Part shown: positions 50,601 through 62,440 of the stretch, piece after piece
How the letters are laid out: each line of letters starts with the position of its first letter
How positions within the stretch are numbered: the stretch's first letter is position 1
From: Lingula anatina
Taxonomy: Eukaryota; Brachiopoda; Lingulata; Lingulida; Lingulidae
Direction of reading: 5' to 3'
DNA length: 64,000 bases
NCBI RefSeq assembly: GCF_001039355.2
Contig: NW_019773514.1
Span: 999,175 to 1,063,174, forward strand
Position numbers and translations under genes: made by a program
The notes under the pieces: generated by a model
The model's database searches: none
The model's input: the letters and a program-made list of their open reading frames with translations, nothing else
Told to the model about the DNA's origin: nothing

Positions 50601-53160
50601 CTTCATCCTGGTAAATAGCATGGAAAAAAAATACAAATGAAATATGTGAATTAAATGTCCATGATTCTGGTATTCATGTACACCTGCTGAAGTAGACATT
50701 TTCTTGTTGTTGTTGTTTGCATGTTTCTTTTTTTTTTATGAAACATCTCTGTCTATTTGCGTTTTCTTCCTAGTAATATTTGTGGCTGATGCAAGAGTTA
50801 ATTATGATGATTACAAGAAATGCATGGTTGCCACTGCAACTTCAAAGACCATATTCATATTAAATCCTGGTGAGTAATCTTTACATACATGTATCTTCTT
50901 GTAATGGAAACATGCCATATATGTATATAATTAGTCTGTTTTGGTTAATATGATTTTTAACCTAACCAAGAATGATAGAAACAATTCAGTTATACCTCAG
51001 GGCATTGTATGTAATATGCACAGTCCTGTTGTATCATGATGGTGACCGTTCTGTTGCAGACACAAGAGAAGCCCACAGTTTGTACACATTTGCCCAGTCA
51101 GTTGATACAAGTGAAGATGATCTAAAAGAGATGTTAGATGTAGCAAATTCTGAAATAGACCGTAAGTTGAGACTAGAGTAAAGATGCTTCATTTAATATT
51201 TTGATACTTTTTCAAAACACCTTAATGGCTTCAATATATTTGGAGAGTATAGGATATGCTAAGTTTAGTAGTTACAAGTTTATAAACTTGAATTAATATC
51301 ACAAAATGGGTTTTTGTGCTCTTTCCTAAAAGCTTATTTTGTTTACCACTGAATAAAAGTCATTTTATTTTTCATGAAGATAAGTAATAAGTATACACAC
51401 TAAGGTTATGACTATAGTCATTCCTTTGCCCTTGCCAGAGAATTCCTTCAGCTGAGACACTTTGAGATCATTAAAACACAATCAGATTTTCTGTTCAACT
51501 GCTGCAATGGGTAACTATGCAGTTGCTATATTTGTCAGATGAATTATTGAAAATCAAACATCTGTTGTTATAAATTTCCAAATGCATTCTTGATATAAAG
51601 TTACACAACAACACATTTATTTTTCTTATTTATAAATACATGAAGATAACATTTCATTTTCAGTCAACACCATAACAAATGTATACAACTTAGAGCAGCT
51701 AAAAGCAAAGGTAGAACCAACAAATGAGGGAGGCACAGATCTTGGGATTACTTATGCATATGTTACTAACTTTGATATTGACGGAGAAACAGAAAAAGTC
51801 ATAGCCAGAAGATGGTATTAGTTGTCAATTGAAATAGGCACATTGTTTCCAAAGAGACTAAGCATGTTTTTATCTATGAGTTAATTATGATGTTTTGGCC
51901 CTTCATCAAAGGTTCTTGATCACATATTAGTCTCATCATTTTGAACTCCACGACCTGAGGTAAAAAAAAAATTAGTCTTTTCAGAAACAATTAACCTTTA
52001 ATTTTCCATTTTTCCATGTTCATGAGAGACCATCAAAATTCTTTGCAGTTTTTAAGAGATTGATTTAATTTGTCTGTCACCTAGGCTGATAATTTGTGAA
52101 GAGGACAAATGTGGGCCAAGGAAAATGTGTTTAAATTTGTGATATTTAAAACTAATCAATAATAGCACTACGTTAATATTGAAGGCAATTTGCTGGAATA
52201 AATTGCTTTTTCATGCACAATCAAAATAATCTGGCCCTATATATATTCAAAGAAGCAGGTTGTCAAATGTACCAATTTAAAAGGTGCTCTGTGCTGATGT
52301 AAATTTTTTGTGTTACTTTGATAAATACATTTCTATTGCATGTGATGAAAAATCATGCAAAATTAACTTTTCCTTTTTTCTAAACCTATATCCATGCAGT
52401 ACCAAGTGTAGAATGCGCCTGGAAAAGAACAAATTGAGTTGCAGCAATCAAAACTGCCCCTTGGGATTCTTGAATGATGACACCATGGAAGTAGACTATG
52501 ACATGCAGTTTGATATGGGCTTAACATTATCTGATTGTACTGGATCAATGCATTACTGCCGTGCTTATGGCAGCGTTGTTGAGAAAATGCTAGGATGTAC
52601 AGTACGTATTCCCTTCTCTAATCATGCCATCATCAAAATGGCAAAATCTTTTTAACTTTCTTATCAGCATCAAACAAATTCCCATTAATACATTCATTCT
52701 TACTTGTAACTGTTATATGTACAATGTTCTTACTGATAAAGCTCTTATTGCTCATGTTATCTGTAAGTTTATTAAACCAAAGGGTTAAAAAGAGAATTTT
52801 TTATCCATCTGCTTTAAAATTATACAGGCAGATGAATTCCAGAAGTATGATGATAAAAAGAAGACTCAACTCAAATGGAAGTTTTTACTTGAGAAGTGCA
52901 AACTTTATATTAAGGTTTGGTTCATGATATATCAGAACATGTGTCATAGAAATGTGTATTGATCAGTTTAGCAATATTAAACTCAATTGCTTTTTTTTTT
53001 TTAATTAAAATATAAATGGTCATACTACCATTGGAAAGACTAAATTTAAATACGATTTTTTCAGGTCACATTACCCAGATTTGACAGGCCAAATACTCTT
53101 ACCAGAATATTAGACTGTCAAGTTGCTAATCCTCAGGAGGCCTTAGTAAACCAAAGATAG
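47687..53160 (+). CDS. MEIOB: MEIOB, meiosis-specific OB-fold single-strand DNA-binding protein, complete
   Basis: An RPA1-like paralogue that acts with SPATA22 on resected meiotic breaks and is needed for crossover formation. Exons: 47687-47842, 48129-48186, 48464-48595, 48865-48940, 49168-49360, 49499-49599, 50051-50103, 50774-50869, 51060-51161, 51664-51814, 52400-52601, 52828-52914, 53065-53160. They total 1503 bases in phase, 500 aa, slightly longer than the human protein. The N-terminal ~45 residues are poorly conserved. Family blocks: VIIGVVLAKEE, FTLRDSPVDFINATCWGNE, SENHSTVKLY, TLGDIIANGQNL, VILAQSW, VIFVADARVNYDDY, TQLKWKFLLEKCKLYIK. The C-terminal OB fold holds four Cys at 373, 376, 387 and 392, the zinc-ribbon arrangement of RPA1-type proteins. 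The last donor but one (52915, GTTTGG) is weak but phase-consistent. It probably shares its promoter with the gene on the left. Confidence 0.96.
49655..49884. mobile_element. MITE-like element (GATCGATC family, copy 2)
   Basis: In MEIOB intron 6. TTTAGATCGATCTA near the left end (49674-49687) and TAGATCGATCTAAA near the right (49849-49862) lie inside imperfect inverted ends containing TTTCC/GGAAA. The ends resemble those of 46313-46674 (CCCATTTCC plus TTTAGATCGATC). Non-coding. Confidence 0.65.
50225..50563. mobile_element. TTAA-flanked MITE in MEIOB intron 7
   Basis: TTAA at 50225-50228 and 50560-50563 flank a 331-bp body whose ends, AGGAATAACAACTGTTCAT and the reverse complement of AGGGATAACAACTGTTCAT, differ at one position. 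A TTAA target duplication with such ends fits Kolobok- or piggyBac-type non-autonomous elements; the AGGG start favours Kolobok. The inside has a 12-base G run at about 50456-50467 and no coding capacity. Confidence 0.85.
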
Positions 53161-53682
53161 AATTATGAAAGTCTCACACATATATTTTAATTTTCAAAGG
53201 AAGAGAATAAATATTTAAAAAAATGCTTTCACATATATTATGAAGTATTCTACAAATGGATTTTATTCTATTAAAAATTTAATTCTAAATAGCATACTAG
53301 TAGATTATCTAATTGTCCTTCTTTGCTTTCATTATACGAGACTATAAATGTACACCTTTCTATGTATATCTAGAACATTTGAAAAGTCCTGTTTGAAAAA
53401 TAAAAATTTACATGCATGTTCAATGTTCAACTTTTTTTTTCACCAGTTTTGTGATACTTGAATGTAGGGTTATGCACAAGGAAAATAAAAATGTTGGTTT
53501 GCATAACGTTTTAAATTGGAATATAGCTTAAGTAACTAGAACAAATATATGGATCGCTTTTTCATTGCTGTAATTCATTATTTACAATGTTCTGACGTTT
53601 CTCCACATTATCAAATCTGCCGGATCTGCTACTCTCGCGTAGTAGCGCGAGAACGTTGGTTCAATCAATAATCATTTTCAAG
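53161..53682. promoter_or_regulatory. MEIOB-CaMKII intergenic region with TCTCGCG hairpin
   Basis: Only 522 bases separate the MEIOB stop from the CaMKII start. TCTCGCG (53633-53639) and its exact reverse complement CGCGAGA (53646-53652) flank TAGTAG, 31 bases before the ATG. The halves resemble the TCTCGCGAGA core-promoter motif known in animals. The remainder is AT-rich without clear features. Confidence 0.55.
53206..53211 (+). terminator. Candidate MEIOB polyadenylation signal
   Basis: AATAAA 46 bases after the stop codon, the first canonical hexamer downstream. It would give a very short 3' UTR. Confidence 0.5.
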
Positions 53683-56600
53683 ATGGCTGCCCAAACAACA
53701 GCCTCAAAATTTAACGAAATATACGATCTTAAAGAAGAACTTGGAAAGTAAGTATACTTACTCTTTGCTTCATGCATACAGGATAAAGCTGTTTTCGTGT
53801 ACATAGTTCTTGTAAAACTCGTAGCTTGTAATGAATGGGCGTAGAAGACCTCGCGATAGGTGCACCTGTCTCTGTGACTTGCGGTGCCTTACTAGTTGTA
53901 TAATGCTGCATTGCCATTCAAGGAAGGAGGTTAGCGCCCTCGTGTTTGATCTGCTAAAGTGTGGCAACTGAATAGAATGAAAGTGGATGATAGTATCAAT
54001 TTACTGAGAAAGGTACAGTTGCTGGAGTGCTTAGAGACATAATTTGCAGGCTTTCTAATTTTAAAATTAAAGTTAGAAATCTAATTTTACGTTAAATATT
54101 ATATTATTGTAAAGTGTATATTTTAGGATGATCCTCTTTATTGGGATCTGAACGTAATCATGTATTGCTTTATTGCTTTTAACAATGATAAGCATCAATC
54201 CAATAAGAGCAACAACAAATGAATGGCTCTTGTTTATTCAGTTGCACTGGCAGTCATTGATTGAGAGTAATATTGATAATATGGCAAGGGAATATTGACA
54301 GATTATTAAAGTGAAATGTGTGACCTGTATACCACCAACTAGCAACACAATACTTGCCTGCCTTCTTGAATCTTCACACTCGGTTTGTACAGTCTGTACT
54401 TTTTGTCAGCCAATTTGTAATTCTTACAGATAACAAAAAAGTATTTTTCATTAATTAGATAGTCAATTTACAAAGCCATTTACATTTGTCACGAAAGTGT
54501 CCAACACTATTTGAATTATAAAGAGGGTTATATAATTTAGTTTAGATGACGACTGTATAAGTGTAATATTTCCCCTATTCCCACTATGGCACACTAGGCA
54601 TAGAAGCTGCATTATCTGTCAAAACACTTAATGAGCCATTAACATTTGCATTGGTGTCACCACTCAAAGGAGAGCAATACTCCCATGCAAAAGGAACCTC
54701 CATTGCTTTGTTAAGGGTAAAATTTCTGCCTTTGTAATCCATACAATAATAATTGCAAGCATTATGTGAGAGCTTACGTATATGGGATCTGTTACAGTAT
54801 TTTTTTCATGTGTCATAAATAAAGATCGATGTATCATAAATAAAGAATGATCATTCATAGCCAAAGCTTAAAGACCCAATTTCCCCATTCATATGCATAG
54901 AAATCCTTGGTAGCTGAAGCGCTGCCTGCTGGCCAGTGAAGCCACTTGCTGGCCGATGCCCTAACTTGCATAGAGCCTGCAGTGTCCACTGCCCAACAAA
55001 CAAGTATATAGTGCTGTTATTTATAGAGAGGAAGCATTGTCAGCTTGATGGATTTACATTATATCTGGTATGTGGACAAACCCAGTATGCTAACCCTGTT
55101 TATATACAAAGCACCACATGAAGCCAGCTTGCACTTGAAGAGGGGTTGGCATAGAATTTAATACTGAGTTACTTTGTGGGCTCTCTAAAGAAAACAAAAA
55201 GGTTGATATCCTCACTTAAAATATGATACTTCTGTTGAGTCATATCTTCGATAGTATATCTCAAAATTGCCTATGAGATAGTATAATTTGATAACCGGAG
55301 TCAAACCGATAATCTTGGGCTGTCTGACTAATGCTAATGCTGTCCTCATAATCAAATAGATTAGATGTCATTTAATCTATGGATATTCAATAGAATGTCA
55401 GGGCATGCTGTCTTTTTCAATCCAGCAATTTCAGCAACAAACTGTTTGATGTATACAAATATTTTTATAAAAGGAAAGTACATCCCAAAGGATTGAATGT
55501 TTTACCAATGATATTATTACGATGGCTGTCAGCAAATTATGAACAATGCAAATTAATATGCACACAGAATATTCTCCCAATTTCATGTACAGTAGGTAGA
55601 AGAGATACATGTCTGACAAAATAGAACTAACTATACTTGTGTTGACATTGTAACTGAAACTACTTGTGCCATTGGAAACTTGTTTATGATGGCATTGGGT
55701 ATGCAATAGTTTTGGCTATCTTAGTTTTTTTTCTAATTCACATTTTATCAATCTCCAATAAAGACATGTACTGTATATGCAGATATAAGGTTTTTATGTT
55801 TTTACTTCCCAGGATAACTTTTAATACTTCAGCAAACATGAGCAGTATTTTCTTTTGCACTTAGTGAGACATTAAGCTATTTACTTCTTACTGGTTAGGT
55901 AGGTTCTAGTAAGTAGGTAGTAAACATTGCACAGCCACAAATGAAACAGATGCAATGGTTATTACCTGTAAATTAACCTTTGTTGTATATTCACTGTCAG
56001 TTATATCAATTTATTTCTATTTAAATGTGTTCTTTTGGACCATTAATTTTTCATTTTTTTTGTATGTATTAAATGCACTTAATTAATTTAAGAGATTTAA
56101 CATTTCCCTTTTAATTTTCACCTTTCTTTTCTTGTTTGTATTATTTATTTATGCACTTTGTGAATTGAAGATATTTAACATCTGGCCAACTTGTTTGCAA
56201 AAATGATATATACATGTATTTTTTTTTCACCAGGGGTGCATTTTCCATTGTGAGAAGATGTGTACAAAAAGCTTCAGGATTAGAATTTGCAGCCAAAATT
56301 ATCAATACCAAAAAGCTATCAGCTAGAGGTAAGTGAATATGCGTCATTCACTGTTAACATCTCTGCACTGCTGAACATACAGTAGTTATTTTGTCTGTTA
56401 TTATTCCATATTATTGTATCTTCGGTATTGAAAGGGCATGCCACAAATTGATGATATCATCTAAAAGTGATAATCATGGGCAGTATGTAGTGGTTTCTAA
56501 TTTAAAAGCCAAAAGACCTTGCTCTGTAGTCATTTTAGGTTACTGTCTTGGTGAAATTAGTAGAGAATTGATTGCCATGGGGCTTCTGTTTCATTGTTCT

Positions 56601-57358
56601 TAATTTGTGTACTTGTGGGGGAAGGTTGACCTTCTAGAAACAAATGAAACCAAAAAAGGGCAGCTGAATAACTTGATTCTTTATGGCTGACGTTTTGTTA
56701 AAAACTCCACCCAGAGAATATAAATGTAGAAATTATTGACTGTTCATTTGGTGGAACACATTTCCACCCTGTTTATCATTAGTCACATGTACCTTTCTAT
56801 ATTTGTGATGCACAACCACAGCATGCCTTTATGAATATTTTATTGCAAATTATTGTGTTGTTGTTAATATATTGATGCTGAAGAGATATTCAGTAGAGTG
56901 GGAATTCTTAGAGGCAATTTACTTACTGCAGGATAAGGCATTTCAGGGTGAATGTCAGCCTGAGGCTTTAAGTGTTGTCTCTCATTTCAGAACCTTTTAT
57001 ATGTAATTTTTTGGTTCATGTTTACTTATTTATCACACTGCACAGTGCAAATGTGGAGATTTCAATGCCACTAATGCTTAAGCATTGTCACTCCATATCA
57101 GTATTGAGTTCATTCCTTCCTCTATGTTATTATAGTGTAGTATTATCTTCAGCTCACACAGTGTGTGATCAATAAAAGCAATACTCTTTAATAGTGAGTC
57201 TATTATTCTAGGGATACTTATTGCTAACTTTCATGGAAACTTTACACTTTATCCAACTTAGCTTGTTGACATATGCATATCTTTTGTTCTTCATATAGAT
57301 CACCAGAAGCTAGAAAGAGAAGCCAGAATCTGCCGTCTTCTCAAACATCCAAATATTG
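53683..57358 (+). CDS. CAMK2: Calcium/calmodulin-dependent protein kinase II, first three coding exons
   Basis: Ser/Thr kinase that forms dodecamers and is activated by Ca2+/calmodulin and Thr286-type autophosphorylation. Exons: 53683-53747, 56234-56328, 57299-57358; the next exon is outside the window. The 73 complete residues start [20 protein letters not shown]. They include the glycine loop [20 protein letters not shown]-binding Lys43 in [11 protein letters not shown] and the helix-C Glu61 in [17 protein letters not shown], very close to fly and human CaMKII. The last exon ends with one base of the next codon (Val in the family). The ATG is chosen by family alignment and a purine at -3. 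Vertebrates have four CAMK2 genes; this is probably the single invertebrate orthologue. Confidence 0.96.
53748..56233 (+). other. CaMKII intron 1
   Basis: A 2.5-kb AT-rich intron. Short near-repeats (CATAAATAAAGA) occur at about 54815-54848. No exon or mobile element could be supported. Confidence 0.6.
56329..57298 (+). other. CaMKII intron 2
   Basis: A 1-kb intron between the exons carrying the ATP-binding lysine and helix C. Nothing recognised. Confidence 0.6.
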
Positions 57359-59651
57359 GTAAGTATAAAAAATCTATGCAGAAACTTGTTGTATGTTGGA
57401 TCACAAAAAGCCATGAAATCTGTTTCACAGGCTGGATTTCATGATATGAATGCATCAATTAAAGGATATGCAAAGATGAATAGGTATGAAAACCATTGCA
57501 GACTGCAGGCAGTCTCTTGGTAATTTATTCAACATCCATAGGGACTTTCCTGTTGTTGCCTGTCTACTTAAACCCATCCTTCACCATGGTAGTTACATAA
57601 AACCATTATTAATTACAAGGATGAAGGGAGTGTGTATCTTTATGTTCCATGCTTTTATTCATTGCACACAGTGAACTTACAATGTAATTTGCCAGTAGAG
57701 TTGAGTCAGTTTCATCTGAACCACTGAAGTGAATTTGTTTATGGGACTGTAAAAAATTTTAATGAACATTTTTAAATGGCAGTGGCTGATATCTCTAAAA
57801 TATTACATGAACATTCCTTTTGTTAAGTAGCCAGTGGCAAAGTTAAATCTTTGATGGGTTATGTTTTTTATGCATATTGTCTTTGTTGTCTGACAATTCA
57901 TAAGACCATGCCAATATGTTGTGCACATACTGAAACGATCAGTTATAGCTGATCTATACTTTGTTGCCAGGGAACATTCTAAGTGAAAGGGGAACCAGGT
58001 TAATTAAGAGCAAAATTATATCAAGCATATAGTATTCACATACATATGATGGATATTTTACTTATTTCTTATGATTTGCACGCTTGATTGGCAAATACTG
58101 AATTCTTAAACAACACACATCTCTTTTTCTCTCTCTCTCACATAGGCTTTATACATTTTCAACAATGTGAGACTAGATCAAGGTCAGCCCCACGATGTAA
58201 AAAAGAGAACTGCCAATATTCTGCCAGCTAGATATTATTTTTACATCTATGATAATTATGATAACATATGCCTGCCAACCAGCAGGTAACTTCTACCTTT
58301 CACATCTTTTGCTATCTGCGTTGGTGATCATTACCATAGGAGTAGCTTGTAGGTTGAACATATATAATTCATTATAAGGTTCACTGTTTTCAGTACTTAA
58401 AAATTGGCCATGTGAATAAGAGATTGGTTTTGGTCATTGCCCTCTTAAACCATTGATTATTGACAGTCTAATCAAAAACTTTAAGAAAAGCTATCACCAA
58501 GAAAAAAGAAAGTAAAGAATACCAGCCTATATTGCCTGCTGCCTATTGCCAATGCTATTACCATCAAGTTGCACATACTGCTTTTTTTAATTATTGCAGT
58601 GGTTACTGTTATAGAGGCATTCTTATTCCATATCTATCATGATGATTTAGTATTATGATTTTGATCTGAATTAGGAATTAATGAAGTTCTTATTTCTTTT
58701 TAGTTCAAATAAAGAAACCTTAATTAAGTCATCCTGCCAACTCCCTATTTATGTATAGGGTAAAAATAGTTTTTTTATTGGATTTATCCCCCAACAAAAA
58801 TGAATGGTCTTAAAATTGCTGTTTACAGTAATGATACTTGCTGTAAGCAGTTTCAAATGTCAGCTGCTGTGAAGATGATCTTCCAAAAGTACCCATAACC
58901 ATCAGTAACTAACCAACCAAGATGTTCAATTAGTAGACTCAAAGCCATTTACATTGCATTTCATTATTTAAATGAGAGAATTCATTTCTCCTTTAATGTG
59001 AGTGAGGGGTCTGTTGTTTATTCTGCCAAAAGAAGTTACATTGAAAGTTAAAAGTGATTTAAATTTCATCCTGCAGAACAAACCAAACTAAATGAATTGA
59101 TAAACCCAAACTTTTATGATTTAATTCTATTTTGATGGTCTAGCTGTTTTGACTGTGTTGTGACCTGGATTTCCTCATGTTTAGGGCAAATACTAACTGT
59201 TCTGTGTCTGTTGCAGAAGTGAAATGTTGATTAGTTCACTAGTAGTTAATGGTAGATAATTTGAAGTCTGAAAGACATGGATGGTACATTATTGGCATGA
59301 AATGCTTTATGAATAACAATTAGATTGTATTGTCGATACTTGTCCCCCAATGCCTGATGTCATCTTTATTTGTTTAGAACACAGTATCGAAAGAGGGCAT
59401 TCAGAATAAATAAGTTGACCTACAGACTAAAAGATCAGCAGACTAAATATGGCTGACACACTTAAAAGTAGTGCCAACTAACTCTCTGATGGCCTCCTCA
59501 CCTTGCCACATGCCATTGCTGAAGAGGCCTTGCGATTATACCTCGGAGCTGAGATGTAATCCATTTAATGATGTGTATGGAGGCAGGGAGACCATCAAGG
59601 GATTAAACGATGCTGTTTTAAAGTGGGGTTGGCCATATTTAGTCAGCATTT

Positions 59652-60300
59652 CAGATAGTTCTCAGGGTGCATTCACATCGAGCCGAGGTCTAGTAAGGCC
59701 ACTACCTAAATATGACGGACATACATGTAAGGAACACTGCTAATCCTGTAATGGTCTCTCTGCCTCTCACACGCCTCCCCACATGTCGTCCCTGCAGGGG
59801 CACAGTAATTAAATCTCAGCTCAATTCAACCGGTCGAGGGACAACGCTTCGGGAGGCATATGAGAGGCGGAGAGACCATTACAGACATGCTGAAAACTTT
59901 TCAAAATGGCCGGACATTTGGACCGGCAATAATGAAAAATTTGCCGGACCTAATGGATTTTTGCCGGACCCAAAATCACCTTATTTGTTTGAGACGGATA
60001 CTACGATTAGGTAGCTTACTTTGTTTGTGAATGTGATTGGTTGGAAATGAAAGGTAAAAATGATTTGGGTTTTATATAATTTTATTAGTGAAGAATGTCG
60101 AATGATTACTAGTACTGTAAATTCAAAGTTGTGGTTCTTAAAACTCCAGTCCAGATATCATGACCGATCGGACCAACAGTTTCAGCATGTCTGCCATTAC
60201 AGGATTAGCGGTCTTCCTTTCATGTAGGTCCACCATATTTAGGTCGCGGCCTTACTAGACCTCGGCTCTTCTCGATGTGAATGCTCCCTCAGACTATCTG
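59652..60300. mobile_element. ~650-bp inverted-repeat element with nested palindromic insertion
   Basis: The left arm (59652-59754 plus 59882-59898) and the right arm (60178-60300) are reverse complements with mismatches. Shared words include GCATTCACATCGAG, CGAGGTCTAGTAAGGCC, CTAAATATG, CTAATCCTGTAATGG and CAGACATGCTGAAA. The left arm is interrupted by a ~127-bp block (59755-59881). Between the arms GCCGGAC recurs three times (59909-59967). It is a non-autonomous DNA transposon of uncertain superfamily; I could not identify a target-site duplication. Confidence 0.75.
59749..59881. mobile_element. Nested palindromic insertion inside the left arm
   Basis: TAATGGTCTCTCTGCCTCTC (from 59749) is mirrored by GAGAGGCGGAGAGACCATTA (to 59881), with further pairing at CCTCCC/GGGAGG. 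The outer element's right arm reads straight through from CTGTAATGG to CAGACATG, so the block was added to the left arm or removed from the right. Confidence 0.7.
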
Positions 60301-60638
60301 TTCTGAATGCGCTCACAGTTCAGCTTGGTTTTCAGTGCATTAGTGTCTGTAATGGTATTGTTTGGGACATCAAAATTTGGATATTTCCAGAATTTGTGGA
60401 TTGGCGTTTTTAGTCCCTATTAGGCTTTACAATAAAAATCCAAATAAATTAGACACAAAGGCTTTTTTATGCCTAAGGGTTTGATAATTGCAATGCTTTT
60501 GATTGTCAATAGTAGAATGACCAGTCAGCGGTGCTTCAGGTAAAAGGTTTGTAAATTTTTCATGCATTATTAAAGTGTCCTTGTGTAAAAATGAAACAAC
60601 TTCAGTTATTGGACTACTAGTAGTTGATATTTATTTTT

Positions 60639-60639
<1 letters not shown>

Positions 60640-60678
<39 letters not shown>

Positions 60679-60681
60679 TTT
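60640..60681. repeat. (TTTA)n microsatellite
   Basis: About ten TTTA units in a row, uninterrupted. Confidence 0.95.
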
Positions 60682-61883
60682 GATAATCTTGTCTAAGGTA
60701 CTTTTGTTTATAGAAAAAAATGTAAAATCTCTGAAAGTATATAAGCATCTGATAAAGCTGATAAGGACTTTTTACTGATGTTCCATGCTTTTGATCTGAT
60801 TTGGTGCTAACTTAATATATCTCCAGTTTCCTTTGGTTAAACAATAATGGGATGATGGGCTTTGAACCTGCTGGGTTTGTTTAGCTTCAGAATTTCTTTA
60901 TGTGACCCAAATTACCTTTTCTAGTCTCACTTAACCTGGAACAGTTCATTGACTATTTTGCTTCGGTATTCTAAAAAAAGAGAGAGAAAATGTTTCTGCT
61001 GTACTTCACATTGACTACTAGTACTTCTAAATATTGTGCGCTCTTTGCTTGTATTTTAATGATGTCGATCTCTGTTGAAATTGTATGCATAATTGTGAAG
61101 GTATTATAGTTTATTGTCATATTGTCAGTTTTATTTACAACAAAAACAGTTTTGATAGTATGAATTACATGTTTAAATCCTTAACAAAGACACGAGTTTA
61201 CAGCATTTATTCTACAAGCTGTTGTTCAGTACACTCGGGTCAAATTATCATAAGACACAAACAACTGTTTATTTATAGATTGCATTTTTGCTTTGCAAAA
61301 ATGCGTTTCCAAGCCAAAAATAATATGTTTAAGGCATAGGATAGTTTCCTCTATTATTAAAAGTCCAACTAGAAAACAACCCATCAAACAGCTTAAATTG
61401 GACAATTTTCCATTGGATTATCAGGAAATTGATATTTAGGTATTTTCTTAGCATGTATTGACATGTGTCTATTAATGTTAGGAACAAGTCGATTCNAACA
61501 CTGTTGTATTGATATTTTTCCCATCTCATCAATTTTCTTAGTTGATCATATAAAAATGGCAGTAACCTGTTAATTTTGTTTTATGTTAAAAAAATTGTTA
61601 AAAATGAAAAAAAAAAACATTTCAGAACAGTGCTGTCTTGTTTGCATTCTGGCATTTTCAAGTTGTGACTTTGAAGTTCCATGGGCCTGAAGACCTTTGC
61701 TAGTCACATTTTCTGAATATCCATGATACTAATATTTTATTATTAAAAATTGATGGTCATTATGCTGTTAAACATTATGTAATATTGCATCAAAATTTGA
61801 AAAAAACCTTTTTGGGCACTGCTCCCATGATGACCATTTAAGAAAAACCATGTCACTTACTGTTCTCAAACAGTACAGTAAAT

Positions 61884-62042
61884 ATGTACAGATGTGTCTG
61901 TACATATTGCCATCACCTGCGTCTGTCGTCGCCGTCGTAGCCGGCGCCGACACCGACACCGACACCGTGCACTTTCATTGTAAACATGATAAGTGGAAGG
62001 CAGTTTTACTTTTTGGCTGTATATATACAGAGCTGATGAATA
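61884..62042. repeat. Composite repeat unit B, copy 1, with hairpin and GC-rich hexamers
   Basis: Starts with the palindrome ATATGTACAGA/TCTGTACATAT around TGTG. CATCACCTGCGTCTGTCGTC follows, then a GC-rich hexamer run (CCGACA repeats), then GTGCACTTTC and TACTTTTTGGCT. The same order recurs at 63798-64000. Confidence 0.88.
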
Positions 62043-62440
62043 TTCATAAAACGCAGGTCAAGTTCAAAAATCAGCATGATCGGGCCATTATTGTAGAAGT
62101 TATGCTGTTTTTTCATTTTTAGCATATATGCAACACTGTAAACACATTTCAAGGAAAACCGATAGGCCTGTTGTCATGAAACTCACAGGAGTAATTGATC
62201 TTACTAAAATGCAGGTCAAGTTTGAAATTTGGCATGATTGGGCCACTATTTTAGTAGTTATGCTTTTTTTTTTCACTTTTCAGCATATATGCAACACTGT
62301 AAACACAATATAAGAAAAACAGATAGGCCAATTGTCATTAAACTCACAGGAGTGGTCAATCCTGCTAAAAAGCAGGTTGAGTTAAAAAATCAGCATATTC
62401 AGGCCATTATTTTAGAAGTTATGCTGTTTTTTCACATTTC
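62042..62440. repeat. ~160-bp tandem repeats
   Basis: Two full units and part of a third, aligned at GCAGGTCAAG-type words near 62054, 62213 and 62374. Each holds CAGCAT or GGCAT, GGCCA.TATT, AGTTATGCT, GCATATATGCAACACTGTAA and AACTCACAGGAG. They directly follow unit B. Confidence 0.88.

Noticed and set aside
58141-58260. Pyrimidine tract plus TAG as an acceptor of CaMKII exon 4
   Set aside because: The following sequence does not encode the conserved VRLHDS block and soon hits stops.
59471-60014. Two overlapping open frames of 90 and 100 aa
   Set aside because: They span the inverted-repeat element and its arms, with no recognised domain; probably chance frames in GC-richer transposon sequence.
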